Part shown: piece after piece, positions 14,789 to 29,130 of the stretch | Layout: each line of letters begins with the position of its first letter | How positions within the stretch are numbered: the stretch's first letter is position 1 | DNA from: Urechis unicinctus | Taxonomy: Eukaryota; Annelida; Polychaeta; Xenopneusta; Urechidae | Reading direction: 5' to 3' | NCBI GenBank assembly: GCA_034190875.2 | Contig: CM067357.1 | Span: forward strand, 20,839,144-20,903,143 | Length of the DNA stretch: 64,000 nucleotides | Made by a program: the position numbers and the translations under genes | The notes under the pieces: model-generated | The model's input: only the letters and a program-made list of their open reading frames with translations | Databases searched by the model: none | What the model was told of the DNA's origin: nothing

Positions 14789-17700
14789 TTCGCATGATAA
14801 GGCCATTACAGTGCCGTATAGGAAACATTATCTATCCGCATGTCAAGCGTGTTCTCAAGATTTAAAGACCACAAAAGAAACACGAAACAGGTTTTTTTGG
14901 GCTAACCATTTACCTTATATATATATGCTAACACACCTTACATTGACGTTCCAGTCTGAGTGAAATGGAGATTAGCTTGTCTATAAATCTTTTGTATTGG
15001 TGAACAATGCAGTATCGGTTCACCAAATAATGATCGCTTCTTACAAATGTTGACCATAACCCCATGGTCACGATAACGTGGACATTAACACTTGTTTTTG
15101 CAATAGCAGATTATGGAGTAAACATAATAACAGCGACCACGCAAAATTAGTATTGACCTTCGACAATGCATGTAGTTGGGCAGCCATCCAGCTTGCTTAA
15201 ATTGGCGGATACGAAGGGGAAAGGGTTGACGTATTTTATTGACCAACACAGATCGGACGTCAGCAGTGAGCCTGCGGTTTTCATCAGGGAGAATAAACTC
15301 AAAATTTCGAACACTTTGATGAAGCTGATTATTTCAATTTAAACAAGGTTTGACCTTCTCGTGAATAGACTTCTATCGCACTATTGTTTCGATAAAACTG
15401 CCAATTTACGGCCTTTTTAATATGACACAAAATGTTAGGAACTTTTGTTCTTTATAACATAATTGCCTAACACCGGCAACTTGCATTATGTTGAAAGCAC
15501 GGCTAGGTTCGTATAGATGAATAATATATGTCTGGTGCGCGAATGTACGTAATTGTAACATTAATTGTATATTATTTAAACATAGCATTACATTTAGCTT
15601 TTAAAGGATTAACACCATCAACCCCGCAGTCATTCAAAGTTAGGCGCTATTTCATCGACTCAGAGTCACTCAAAGTCATCGTATGGGTCGCATTGTGATT
15701 GCCTGGAGGCACTGAAGGCTAATAATAGGACTTCGTGAGGATTTATGATTGGCGCTATATAACGTCATGGGAGTTATGCTCGAGTCGCGCGCCAACAAAG
15801 ATCTGGAATGTTATCTGAATAACTGCGTCCGCAATTAAAAACATTCAGACAGCCATTGTTCTTGTCGTCTATTCGTCAGCGGCTGAGTTCAGGTGGTAAC
15901 TATACACCAATGCCACGGTGATAAATATACAAACAGAACAATTTAATTGAATACAATTTTCTGCGCTATTTCTTTGGTGTGGTGTAAATTTACAAGGAAC
16001 ATGCTTTACCTCTACTAAGCACAATGTTTCAAGAATGCCTTCCAACGCAATATTTGATAGTTTTTGTCATGCGCTTAGCACACATTTCGATTATATGTTC
16101 CATTTAAAATGTGTACCCTATTGCATAACTAGAAACGATCGCCTTTGTGCGCACCCTTGATTATCACACTGCTTCGACACAAACCCTATTAGAGCTTTCT
16201 TAGCCCACTTCCAAGTTGCTACGTACTCTATTCACATCAAGCTAATATTTATTTACGGATTCATTAAGTGTATGGTTAAGAAATGCATCCTTAACATCAA
16301 CAATAATCCCAGTATGCTTTTGATCGGTTGTGGCTTCAATATAGGGGACAAAATTGATTATTATAATATTTACATCGTATAGCCAATGTACCGAATGGGC
16401 AAAGGAGTAGAAAAATGACCAATTGCTTCGTATTCACTGAAGATGAGCTCTGATTTTGACTATTTGTCTCTTATTGACTAAATAACACCTTGGGGACGAA
16501 ATGCGGATGGCGTCTTTAATGTTTTCCTTGGGCTATATGACATAAATATTTTTCAATTTGAGTAAAATGTTTTCATGAATAACATAGTCTGATATAATAT
16601 AAAAGCTACTGATGCACGTCTTTAGCCATACTATTGCTATACACATCACAATTTTTTATGAATAAAAGCAAATAATTGATACCTAGTGTTGATTAATTAA
16701 TGGTATTGAATTGTTCTAATACAAGTGACCTATCTTTCGGATCTTGATCAATCGTATACTGCGTGTATAAACATGGATAGCAGAGGTGGTTTATATTTGT
16801 CAGTCAATTTACTGGGATGATCATGAGTATTACGGCAAAACTGGTGACACAGCGGATATGTTCCGTTCTTTCATCTTAGTTCCAACTTTTTGTATTGTGG
16901 TTACAATTAACCATTCTCTTTCCTGCATCCATGTTCTATCCGCGTTTGAGCTCAATAATGTAATCTTACGTGATTGTGACTTTCCTAAAAATTTAAATGT
17001 CATCTAGTGCAAATCATGAAACGCATGATTTTTCCATTGATCTCGCGGCTTTCATCATAATCAAATCACATTCCAACATTCAACCATGCGTTATGGCATA
17101 AGCTTCTTACAAATACAATGACAAGTTCACGCAGCATGTAGGTATCGTTCAACGTGTGATGCATTTTTGTGATTGGCAGAAAAGGGTTGCTTGCTATCAC
17201 TAATCGTTCGACGAGGGCTGTGGCTGTATAATTACATACCCGCTCTTGTTATGAGACCAATAATGAATAACTGTAAGATTGCATTTTTAAGTATTAGTCC
17301 TCCGCGGTTTAAGTCCACTGAGGTTTTCAAATAATGGCTCATTTAATATCAGATTGCAATAATATAAGTGCTAAATGTAGTGTTGTTGGTTTACAGATTG
17401 CTCACTTCGGCTAGCCGTGTGGTGCGCATGCAAAAGAATGAAACACTACCCGTCGTCAGATGACGCAACCATGAAACCAACAAAAGCACGTTGGACTATG
17501 CTCATGGTGAATAGATAGAGTCGTCAGTTTGGTCGAGTCGATCACGCCCCAGATAAATTCCGTGTGATTTTAATGTTCGCTATGCCAAAGCACTACGCTG
17601 CACATAAGCGGTGTGTTCAAATATTTTGACGGGCGGTAGTGCGAGTGAGCCCTCATAGCACAGATTTAAGCATTGTGTTGATACCCAATATAAAGACAGT

Positions 17701-18291
17701 CGGAAAATGAGGAACTTGCCTGGTTGAAGGATGGCAGCATGATGGATATGATATGCTAATCTGTGAGTTTATTGCAGGCTAGATGCTTATTACATGTTGT
17801 TTTACGAAGAGCTTATACACATCAGTTTGTGTGACGGTTTACACACAGGTTAAGTGCAATTTATAAAGACATTTTGCATTCGAACCTACACAATATGTGA
17901 GCAAAGTTGTAAATACATGCGATAGTCAAGTTTTTATTTAGTAGGGCGTAGCCATATAGGTTGATAAAGTCTTACACTTCACCATCGCGCTAGAATCAAA
18001 TTATTGTGGATTCGAGTTGCTCTGCCTGTTTTACAAAAATCCATGCTCAGCAGCTGGCAATCCTGAATAAACACACGTAAAAATTAAAGCAGGAGGAGGA
18101 TGAGGTGTTGTACCCAAGCACTATTCGATGTAAATTGTTTTTTTACCATCAAAGCAAAGCACCTTCATTTTCTGTAAAAAGAATTATTACAGCGACAACC
18201 TGGAAACAAATGGTATTATAGATTGAATTATTGCGCCCTCCAAGAGGTTTATCTGCTGTGTAATGGTTTTTTATAGACTTCCATTAGGACA

Positions 18292-18298
<7 letters not shown>
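14789..18298. other. unassigned DNA between copies A and B
   Basis: I see no gene, RNA gene or confident match to the other copies. Short open frames, such as 73 codons at 16786-17007, have no recognisable content. A fragment near 17608-17660 (CAAATATTTTGACG, then GAGTGAGCC) faintly recalls copy B 33207-33280, but this is too weak to call. Confidence 0.4.
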
Positions 18299-18378
<80 letters not shown>

Positions 18379-18380
18379 TG

Positions 18381-18425
<45 letters not shown>

Positions 18426-18463
18426 TGTGTCTGTGTGTGTGTCTATGTCTCTGTGTGTGTGTT
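18299..18463. repeat. (TG)n microsatellite with interruptions
   Basis: A TG tract begins at about 18299 and is broken by CGCGTGTAG near 18375. Its right end carries variant TCTG and TATG units, so the left half is purer. The Cys-Val and His-Thr frames across it are artefacts. Confidence 0.97.
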
Positions 18464-19559
18464 AAGAATTCCATTAGTGGACACCATCAGACATGCAACC
18501 AGAATCTTTATCTGTTTCACTAAACATGTTCTAATTCTGCCTTAAGCAGTTCGCTGGACATCAGATAAACAAAGCATTCGTGATTCAGTTGTGCTGTGGA
18601 AACCCTGGTTAATTTTCATGCATGGCGTAGTCACGTAATCGAATGATATACAGGTGAATAAATATGTTGTATCAATGCGCCTACATCTATCAAATTAAAT
18701 TTCGATTTGTTCAAATATGTATGTGTATTATGGTATGATAAGAATGCACTAGTAATACGAGAATTGGTCGATGTACATATGCAAATTTGCTGACTTCAGA
18801 CAGCGTTTTCCACATTGCCTGTTGCAGCGTGGCGGCGGCGAAATATTCAGGACGATAATAAAACGAAAAACGTATTGCTTAAATAACGCTTAGAAGTAAT
18901 GCCTACAAAAAAGAACAAAACTGAATGTTATTCTGTAAGATAAGATGGCATTATTGAACGTATGCGCGATGGTATAACTATATCCTTTGCCTGGTCCTTG
19001 TCTTACTGAATACGAAAATGCACATTAACATATTACAAAGCAGCCATCTAGGGCTTTGACGCGTAAAACCAGAAATATTGCTGATTGCTGATTTGTATGA
19101 CGTATCTTTTTCTGCTTACAATACAGCATAGTTGAAAAGGTGACATAGTGTTCAGAATTCAGCAGATACAATAAGCGAAGAGCAATTATCCGATGTCTCA
19201 CTACAATGTATGTTCTTAGGCAAAATGTGAACAATAGAACTCGTCTATCTATATTAATCCAGCAAATTATCAAAGAAGATTGGTTATTCTCCACAACTGT
19301 TAATGATAGGCCGCAATTATTCATGCCATAGCTTATACAAGTTTATATCGTAGTCATCACATGTTGATTGTAAAAATGGCAACGTTCACAATCAGGCTGT
19401 TCATATTTCATACAGAACCATTTCCTCACGTAGCAATAAGTGCTGGAATGGTTTATGTGTTGAAATTTAGCTCATCCAGTGAAGTTCTTAACCCACGATC
19501 GATTTATAGTGGACGATATCAAATTTTTACCAATATTTGACGTCGTCTTTATATCACTT
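18464..19559. other. unassigned DNA left of copy B
   Basis: No supported feature. A minus-strand frame of 99 codons (19025-19324) has no recognisable domain and no conserved partner. Around 19450-19490 there is a possible faint match to the left-end block of copies A and C (GTTGAAATTTAGCTCAT), so the start of copy B may lie further left than I mark it. Confidence 0.35.
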
Positions 19560-22500
19560 ACCAAGCTGATGTAAGGCAGACGCAACCGGTTCCATTTAAT
19601 TACCAGGGTACGGAGCACACGCTTACATTTATATATCCCTTAATGTATAACATCGGACAGGTGCGCGTGAGATCTTTACGGTCATTAAAGCTTTCTTTCC
19701 AAAATACATGCTTATTATCGTTTGCTCAAACAAATTATGGATTATGAGCAAAGCATTTGAAGAATAGCTACTCATTATATAACTATATCTCATAACGGCT
19801 GCTTGAATCAAACGTTGTGCGCATCACGCATATCACACATGGCGTGGTTTGATGAAAATAAGATGTATTTCCGTTTCTAATGCCTAGTTCTACAATCCGT
19901 GATTTATTTCTGCAATAGGTTGCATGGTACACATTTCGTACATCACAGTCGAGATTATCGACTCTAGACATCATCGTATTAGATTTTGATTTAGGTTTTC
20001 AATCCGATACTGACGAGTATCATTACACCGTTTATTTACATACAAATCTAACAGTATATGAAGCTTACGAAACGACATATCATTTGCCTCAAATATAAGT
20101 TAGGTGCTAATGACCTCATTAATCTTAATGCGGTATTCACTAGATAACGAAAAGGATTACTGCAGACCCCTACATAATGATGATTCCTGTGACACAACAA
20201 TTCAACATCCCAAAAGGCGCCAGTTTAATTTCACAATATAAACATCGAATGATATCGGCTAAAGCGTATTTGCTATTTTTTTATTAAGCAGTTGGACATT
20301 AAACACACCATCACATGCGCTCCAAGAAAATGAAAAGATAAGATAATCCCTGAGTGACATTATAATCGACAATCTCTTGGATAAGAAACGTAAAATCAGT
20401 TGTTGAGTTTAATTTGACTTGAAGATAGGGAATGTATTCAAGCATCACAGTTATTCCCTCCCTTATTGTCGCGATAACAATTCACAAAATAAAGAGATAT
20501 TTATCCATAATACTTCATATCATTTCATGCAGCAGATTTTGTTAAGTATCTGAAATCAAGCATTGTTATTGCTAAGTCAGTCATGACAACAAAGACATAA
20601 ATGATTGCATGCGATACGTGACGTATATATTTCAAACGTCTGTCTGGGTCGTAAATAGTTTGCTTCCTTGAATAAACACCATTTGATATGATAGCTGAGA
20701 CGCACATTGAATGGCGAGGTGGGTTTCAAATGAGTGGTTGTGAGTTCAGTGGCGAAAAGTACCCTGATGTGTTAGGTGTTGGACTGTATTAGAAATAGTA
20801 CCGTTGGCCATTATTTCTCACCAAATTCAGCATTCCAAAATACACTTAAACGCATTAACGAAAGCATTCAATCAAGATGACCGATTGGGGCAGCTTATAA
20901 TCTCATCCGATGAATTTTAATGACTGTTATGTTTTCATGCTGTCAATGGAAACGCTCTGAATGTGGCATGTGTGGATGAGGAGAATAATAATAGGCAAGA
21001 AACAATGATGTGTGACCATGATCGATCATTGTGGGTGAAAAATCATGCTAAGTGACAGGTAATAGTTTGCATTATTTGTTTTCCCCCCTTCAGCCAACCA
21101 TGGTGATTCAGTCACCGTGTAGCCAAATTATACAGGCTCGGACAGACACTTTTCAATCATTTGCTGCTTTTTGTTCTTTAATACTTGATGTATGTTAGGT
21201 TGATGTGTTTTATAAGTTTCAATGTTTTGAGACTGTAATGCAACATGTATTGGAATGATATTTCTTCTGTTCCGTAAAATACAAATTGTTTGTTTAATTT
21301 CAACTGGCCTGCTTTTCAACGAACAAAAAGAAGGGCAGGCAATATCAATATCAAGGTAACCTCCCGATGCTCAATTGTCTGAAAATAGAATCGAATTGAT
21401 CTTGTTGATTGGTTATTAATGCTGCGTCTCCATAAGCTTTGTGAAAAAGTGTGCCTATTTTCTTAATTCCTCCTCCAAGACTAGTATCCTGGCGGTCGAA
21501 AAGCTTCTTTAAGTTGATTCAAGGTCAGATGTCTGAAGACAACTGGAGTTTCGGGGTGAATATCCCATAGTGCATCGCATGATAGCTTCATACAACTATG
21601 TTATTACAAACAGATTACTACCAAGTTTGTTCTTGGTAAGTTTATGTGTTGGATACTCCTTATAACAATGGCTTTGTCCGCATTAATGCTGATAAAATGC
21701 GAATGCCCGGAATCAGCTGATGAACAATCAGAAATGTAACTATACTGATACTCATAATCATACACCAAGAAAATGTGTCTATGTAGTTCGAAAGTGTTTA
21801 CTGGCATATACACCAGAAATTATTATTTGAGCTATTCACATCAAGCCATGGCCGTAAGTTCAGGCGCGGCATACAAAATAACCGTACGCGTTGGGTATTC
21901 TTGGGTTCCTCTGAAGGTAGGTCACTGTTGCCATTAGAAACGACCTCTAAAACATTATGCATCTCAAAGAAGAATGAAGTGTTGCAAAACCCGATTTCTT
22001 AATGGTCTTGATCTGTCTCTTAGCGCGTATTGAATTACCAAGTAGGATGTATGTAGTCGATAACATCGCTGTTCAGTACGAATGAAATGTCGCATGAAAT
22101 ATATGTGACCTACTAAGGCGCAGCAGTTGGTGCGGTCAGACGAGTTTCCCTGCAACATGCAAGAATATCAAACAAATTAGAGCGCACCGATCTATTTTCA
22201 AAGTGGGCGATTACGTTTTGGCAGAATTTAAGCAGTTCTTACTATACATAATTTAATAACTAAGACAAGCTATCGTTGAGCGTTAATGTCTTTTAATTTA
22301 TGGTCGTGTTGTGAGTTTAGATGCCAATATGGAAGAAGCGTGATTAGGTCAATTTGCTAAAACACTCGATCAAGTAAGTTATTATATCCTTTGCCTACCT
22401 TGTCATAACACAGCCATCCGCAAGTCACACAGCGACATGAAATTAAGATAGCATGTCATTTCGAAACGCACCCATAATCATTGAACAGCTATGCAGGGTC

Positions 22501-24060
22501 CCAGCTAAAACCTAAAGAAATATTCTCTTGAAAACAGTGCCACATATTTACAAACCAAGGATAGCGCTTTTTGACTTAATGGTTAACACGATATGAACCA
22601 GTTTTATTGTCAAAATGGCAATGATGCGGAAAAACTAAACACAAAATACCATTCAGACAATTCAAATGTGATTGTCCACTGCTATTAACTAAACAAGGCA
22701 CCCGGCATATAAACTCTCCTCTTGCTCAAGTCAAAGATATATCATTACCGCTGTTAACCATATTCCGGCGGTCAATTTTCACTCTCATGCTTTATGCACG
22801 CCAGTCACTCTATCAGTATATATTATGAAGTATTTGGCCCATCGAATAAGATGCAATGTATCTGGGCCGACGGATTTTCCCAAGTGTCCAGTACAACGTT
22901 CTGTGGAATATGTATCCATTTTATGTTCAATGATCTATTGGATGAATTCAGTCACTGAAAAGTAGCTACGTTGAAATTATTTCCGTCTTTTGGATAAACT
23001 TATGAAGAGTCTAACATTTAAAATTGAAAGCGGAGAGGGCTGGAGAGTCACTGGTAACGTCCATGCTAACATCATGCGTAAACATCGCCAGGATGTGCTA
23101 TGATGGAAGCATCTTTGATTGTCATTGTTTCTCTTTTATTTCTTTCCGATGTCATGAAATCAAATTGACGTCACTGCCTCAGCCAAAAACCTCCACTTAG
23201 GTTTGGGACTTGGAAGCCAACAACATGATGTCAACCGTTGACGGGTTGTAAGTGGTGATGCAGGGCATCATTATTCAGCCCACAAACAGACGTCTTGCTA
23301 TTTTTTGAGTTTAGTTCTGATTCCCAGAAACGTGAAGCATTCGACCAGTTTATAGTTTCAAAATGACGACGCCAATCTTGCACACGGCTGTTTCCCCATA
23401 ACGCATATTGACTTGTCGCAAAGGTTCTTCCCCTAATACCCGTGGCTGTGCTCTCATTTACATTCATGACAAACTCGGGACTGCCCTGTCTCATTTTCAC
23501 GGTTGGCATTCGTATTTGCGGCGTATGTGAGCAGCAGCGGGCTCGTGGCATTAATTTGCAATGTTTTCTAAACGACTTTAAGGACCAGTGCATTGATAAG
23601 CACCATGATACTGCTCCTGTGTAATGCCATGATCGGATGATGTAACTCACAATGATAGCGTGCATTGTAACCATGCATGTTTGAGTGTTAGTCACTCCAG
23701 CCTATGTTATATGCGATTTGCTTGATTAAAATCGTCGATGCCATGAGTTAGCTTCTTTATAAACCGCTGATTCCCTCATGTCGATATAATGCTTAATATC
23801 TCTCATAACTCTAATGATGCTCAATCTGTCCTACAGTTGGTGCTACATCCATTATTTTTACGATGCATTTAACTCTGTGGTATTGCAAAAATGATAATTT
23901 GGGGAACTGGGGTTTGCAATAGTTTCAAAAATAAACGTTGACATTTAATGACGCACTCATGCGAGCATGCATAATGTAACCATGATTTCTCAAACATTTA
24001 ACCGTATAAAACTGGTTGACCAGAACGAAATCATGGAACTAGCATTTTAGCAGCATGCAC
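19560..24060 (+). repeat. giant repeat copy B, left block
   Basis: This aligns with copy C 45640-49950 and, from about 20090, with copy A 2655-4930. Landmarks are TATCGTTTGCTCAAACAAAT near 19718, CTGCTTGAATCAAACGTTGTG near 19799, ATGCCTAGTTC near 19880, TATTCAAGCATCACAGTTATT near 20434, and GAGTTTCCCTGCAACATGCAA near 22141. A minus-strand frame of 154 codons (23231-23695) is interrupted in copies A and C, so it is chance rather than a gene. Confidence 0.85.
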
Positions 24061-27000
24061 GAGCGTGTGTATGATTGCTTGGAATAGTGTCTAACTTAGA
24101 TACGTATTAATACTTTAAGTTGCTTTGAAAATATATAGTCTAAAGTTTTTGGAACTAAGTAATCATATATGTTGACTATTTAACAAACACCTGGTTATTA
24201 AATGAAATACGGATATTGCCCAGCTCTTTCAAGAGAGCATTAGGTTATGTTGACTGTAATGTTTGCACAGTGACCCTTAAGTACCACCACCTGCTTGGCA
24301 CTGATCGGCTGCTTAGACCAGGATGTAGGCCTCCAGCCAAGACCAATGCAATCTCACATGGCGGTAAAATATCATGGTAGAGATCATATCCATCCAGCGC
24401 AAAGTATAATTCAATAAGTGATTTGTCAGGCTGTAATACCTTGGAATCGATCAGACAACCTGTCCGTTCAAAAGCCAGACAGCTATTTAATAATATACAT
24501 AGACTAAACCAGTTCAGCTTCAGATCAATAAAACAGCCAAATAATAAACCATCAATTATCTAGCAGGAATGAGTGCCGACATGGTCACAATTGTTAATAC
24601 GATAATGCTGTATCATGAATCCGACAATGTGATTGTACATTTTATTACAATAAACTTCCATAGGATAATAATGGCAGCTCAGCTTTTCTTATCAATGCAA
24701 ACGCCATAGGCTACTAAAGCTGTGGCTAGGGCCGTACCCGTTGATTGACATAGCTGACATAATCGGAAGAAATGAGCCGATCGCATGTAATATTATTTTA
24801 CAAACCAGATTGACACCTGGAAGGACGAAAAAAATAATATTTATAATTATATCCGTTATTGCAATAACAGGATTGCCAAATAAACATTTCACCAGCAATA
24901 TCCTAACTTTGATATTGCTTAATCAATCAAATGTCCAACCGCCTCTTTTTGGAGCAAATTCATATGCCCTCGTACGAGAACGTCATCAGGTCTTTGTCAA
25001 ATATATCTCAAAACAGTATTCATATATAACTTGTTTGTCCGTTAAAAACAGCAGAGAATCCTGTTTGTAATTTGCCAACAACTCGCATGTGAAGCTTACA
25101 AATAGTTAGTTATGTTTGTTCTCTTTGCTCAATTAAATCATGCTGCATATCAATGGCAGAGCAGCGGTCATAGAGTTTACTGTCGCAAAAATGATCAAAT
25201 GTATGGGATGGAATGTAATATTTCTGATGTATAATGATGAAGCTATATGTAGCAATTATCCAAATTGGCCGACAAACAGTTCAACCGTGGCGCAATATGT
25301 ATAGACAATAAATTGTCTCTCAAATGATAGTACCATATGTGGCCGTTATGTCATCTGCGAGGGGTGAAAGTAGAAGTTTGATCGAAACACTCATTGAATG
25401 TAAGCTATAGACCCAGTGTGCTAGCCAACCTCGATAGTTTATGTTATGTTTGCTTGAGTCATGGAAACATTAAATGCCTGCATACAGTGCAGAGGCAACG
25501 ATAAGAATTCCAATGCACTTTGTCTCATTGCTCTATTGTAGAAAAAAGCTTTTTTATTTTTTGTTCAGATTTTAGGAGCATAGTTATGATAATAGAATGC
25601 AGGTTAGACTTCACGAGTCAAGCACTGTCGATCACACTGAAGCAGAGCATGCACAAAATTTGCCACTCAATAAATCTGAATTGGTGTGTAATAGGTTACC
25701 ATGTATAAAAATGCACATAATACTAACGCATATTTAATTCCAGCAATATGATAATTTCGATTCGTAAATCAAGCGAAATATTAACTATATAATTGATCAA
25801 AAAGATTTGCATTAAACAACAAAGGGCATGGTCAACTGAGCGGAATCTAAAGAAATAATTAAACGGCTTCACAGGAAATTGTACGCCTGCTTGTATCATC
25901 GATTCACTCAATATACCTTCATCTTATTTAAGCGGATTCCATTATATAATTCACAGCTAAAAGCGTATTAAGTGAAACGGCGTGTATGCAATGCCATAAT
26001 TGTACGGCAAACTTTCCGATATAACCATGAGATAGGTGATGAACATTTTAAAGTGATTGGCGGTTTTTTTACCACATTGTTGTTATCCTAGAGGACTTAA
26101 CCACAGCAACCTCGGTTGTTTTCAAACTAAAGGGTTACTGTTATATGGTTTTACATAACGAATACGTACTATCCTGTTATCACTGGTCAGGACTCATATG
26201 CTGTTTTTGTTGGATATTTGGTTAAAATCTCCTTCATCTTTGTTGACAATTATGAGTTTATGGCAATCAAAAGCTGACTTTTTTAACATAACAGTTAATT
26301 GAGACGATAGATACAATATTAATATAATTTGACGTAACATGGAATCATTTCTTCCCACTTTACTGTAACATACATTGTGAGCAACAGACTATAGATATTT
26401 ACCAGTATATGTAAGCCACTGAGTCTTTCCATTTTAGCAATGGAAAGTACATTACTTTTTAGTAATTTATTGACCATGGAACAGCAAGACACAAATAATC
26501 TAATGCAAGTAACGGTGACTCATTGATGGAGGGCATTATGGGCTCTGTTCGGTTATATTTGACTGTTTTACGCTCCAGCTAGCTGTGGTATTGCGCATTA
26601 CCAAATTTAATATCATGCATAGGTAGATTAACGTGCTGGTACATCTGTTGGTTCACATGCGCAGTTCTATATATACATGATCAATTTTTGTTACTGACAC
26701 TGTTAAGACAATAGCTATCTATGCCACCAATCGAGAAAATTTTGTCAAATAATTCCACAACTAATGTCAACCATATTTTGTTAAGCAATACGCGGAAGTT
26801 CTCGCATCAACGAGAACGTATCATTCAGCACATATGATGGAGCAAACAACATTAACATGCCACAACAACTGCATATCATTTCAAGATAAATATAGATGTT
26901 ATGAGCGAGCAAATTACCGCTATTAAAAGACGTTTGGGAACATAGGCAGTGGGTCAAAGTGCAAAGATAACAGAGATGTTGATCAACACATTAAATAAAT

Positions 27001-27740
27001 ATATTTTATAGTAGTAGTCACCTGAAAGACGCAATGCAAGTAATAATGAAATACAACAGAATACGTTATATTAAGACACCTTACAAATAATTTATGCATG
27101 CTACAAGCAGCCTATATTTGAATAAACGATATTCTCGGAATGCAAATGTCAATCTGCTTTGTTAGAGGAGCATTTTACATACTAAAGTGACTCCATCAAA
27201 TTTGATATAACAATCTCTCTTGGGTGGTGCATTATGAATTGGAATAATGAATATGGTTTTCGCTGTAAATGAAATAGTCTACAGAGCAAAACACGTTTTT
27301 CCCTTTGGGTCTACATACTTCTTGACCAATGCAATATGCTTCTATGACCCTTGGGTTTTGGTTGCGCATTTGTAAATTGCCTGACATTGTATGTCACAAA
27401 TACACAAAATATATAAGCACAACAAAAACTCAAAAAGAAGGCCGTCACAAGCTGAAGCTAACATATACATTCCTACCATAACGGATGCAATGCACTACTA
27501 TTATATACCTGTTTGTTAATGCTACAAAACATGATGGCTTTGATGACATAACCCACAACATTCATTGACCCTTATTACATCAACTGCTTCGGGTCTATTT
27601 TGGGTGAGTCAGGATATAATTGCTTCCCTAAGACACAAAAACCCCAGTCGTTTCTTCATTAAGGCTCACATAATTATTTGCAGCTTTGGGATAGCACACT
27701 TGAGGTACAAATTCGCGATTGATCGCAAATACGTTGAGTG
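24061..27740 (+). repeat. giant repeat copy B, block deleted from copy A
   Basis: This aligns with copy C 49950-53320 and, inverted, with copy D. Landmarks are CTCCAGCCAAGACC near 24333, GCGCAATATGTATAGACA near 25291, ATGATAATAGAATGCAGGTTAG near 25586 and ACAGGAAATTG near 25871. The stretch at about 24520-25255 differs from the equivalent part of C. About 1 kb at 26280-27270 is present only in B and shows no terminal repeats, so it was probably lost from C. No gene is supported. Confidence 0.75.
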
Positions 27741-28830
27741 ACCTGCCAGCAATTTCAAGGGCACGTTAAGTTGCAAATGAATCACCGAATGCAAGCATAA
27801 GTTTACGGCCGTCATGCTATGAGGATTACAATATAGTCCACACAAATTCATTCCGTAGTTATTTCGGTTCTCCGCTGAGATCCTGATTGTTACATTAAAT
27901 CCATGCAGCCTCACTTTATGGAGCATTCAAGAGAAAATACACATCTAACCTCAACAATAGAGGAAAGCACGCAATGATAGCATACTGGCTTCTTTAGATT
28001 CAGGATTGATGAGACTATGATGGAAATAGAATAACAACATTTAGGCAACTTTAATCACCGGCCAATATGATGCACACGATGCTGAAGTATAATTGCCTCT
28101 CTTTCAAGCATTTAAAAAACTACCATTTAATCGAATTTTGCTGCTAGTTATTTGCTGAAGGCTGTCAAACCTATGGCTGTAACGTCTGTAGGAGGTCTTC
28201 TTGAATTTTAAGGAATTACGAATTTAGTGCCAGGTATACGGTTCACGACTTTAATATGTACACAGCCGCGGCACAATCGCAATGCACACGAAATATCGAA
28301 AGGACTTCGAATTCAGTACGTTTTCAATACTTGTCTCGATCTCATTAACCTGTAAACATCGTGTTTGAAGCCTCATATTCACCAATTTTGCATTCATTCG
28401 CCAATTCAACCATGTTAGGACCTCATCATTATTGAATAATCGATTTCGAACAAGTTGTGCTGCAATAGGTAGGAATAAACGCCAGATAACCACCAATGGA
28501 TAATAATACAAACGAACAAAGTATGGTCGTATCAACAGCGTCGGATGGCGCATATGAAATGTATAAGGAAACGATTTTTTATGCTTAAAACATGCATCAG
28601 AATTGTAGTCCTTTGCTTTTATTGCAACAAGCATTTAATCTATTGCCATGTTTGTCGATGTTAAAATAGAAATGTATCATATATATTATTGTGTATCAGA
28701 TACAACACAGCATATGAATGAATGCAACGTATATAAAATGAACGTATTCAAGATAAATGGTGTTGTCAACAGACCATCAGTTTGAGTAATTGCGGTGATA
28801 ATACACCGTGAAGAGATAATTTAAAACAGT
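27741..28830 (+). repeat. giant repeat copy B, middle block
   Basis: This aligns with copy C 53320-54440, and its first 660 bp with copy A 4930-6260. It holds the empty site for the copy A MITE near 28085-28105. A minus-strand frame of 127 codons (28251-28634) does not stay open in copy C and is not called a gene. Confidence 0.8.
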
Positions 28831-29130
28831 TATTTCGTCTAACAACTCGTGCAGTAAAGAGGATTGTTATTCCCAGCTATAACGTTTTGCAATGTCTTAC
28901 CGTGTACAGTCTGGGTATTTTCAATGTATTATACACTTTTACTTTATTCAGGAACTGTTTGATTAGGTGAAACTTTATTTTATGACAACTCATACATCAC
29001 ATTGGTTCAATTCATTGCAGACCTTGCGCTAGTTGATCATACTACAAGATGGTCCGAATACGTGTGATAATCTGAATGAGGGTAATTAAGATAAATGTAC
29101 ATTTCTACCCCCATTTGTTTGAACCATAAT
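28831..29130 (+). other. mostly unmatched piece in copy B
   Basis: The start (GTGCAGTAAAGAGGAT, near 28850) resembles copy C near 54481. After that I see no partner; in C about 2 kb of other sequence lies between the flanking blocks. Confidence 0.4.

Noticed and set aside
17990-18020. tRNA-like B-box word (GGATTCGAG)
   Set aside because: No A-box, acceptor stem or cloverleaf can be drawn around it.
18263-18523. Cys-Val and His-Thr frames
   Set aside because: They are translations of the TG microsatellite.
23231-23695. Minus-strand frame of 154 codons
   Set aside because: It lies in the shared repeat block. The equivalent parts of A and C are deleted or interrupted, and the sequence shows no recognisable domain.
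28251-28634. Minus-strand frame of 127 codons
   Set aside because: It is not kept open in copy C at 53820-54240 and looks like chance.
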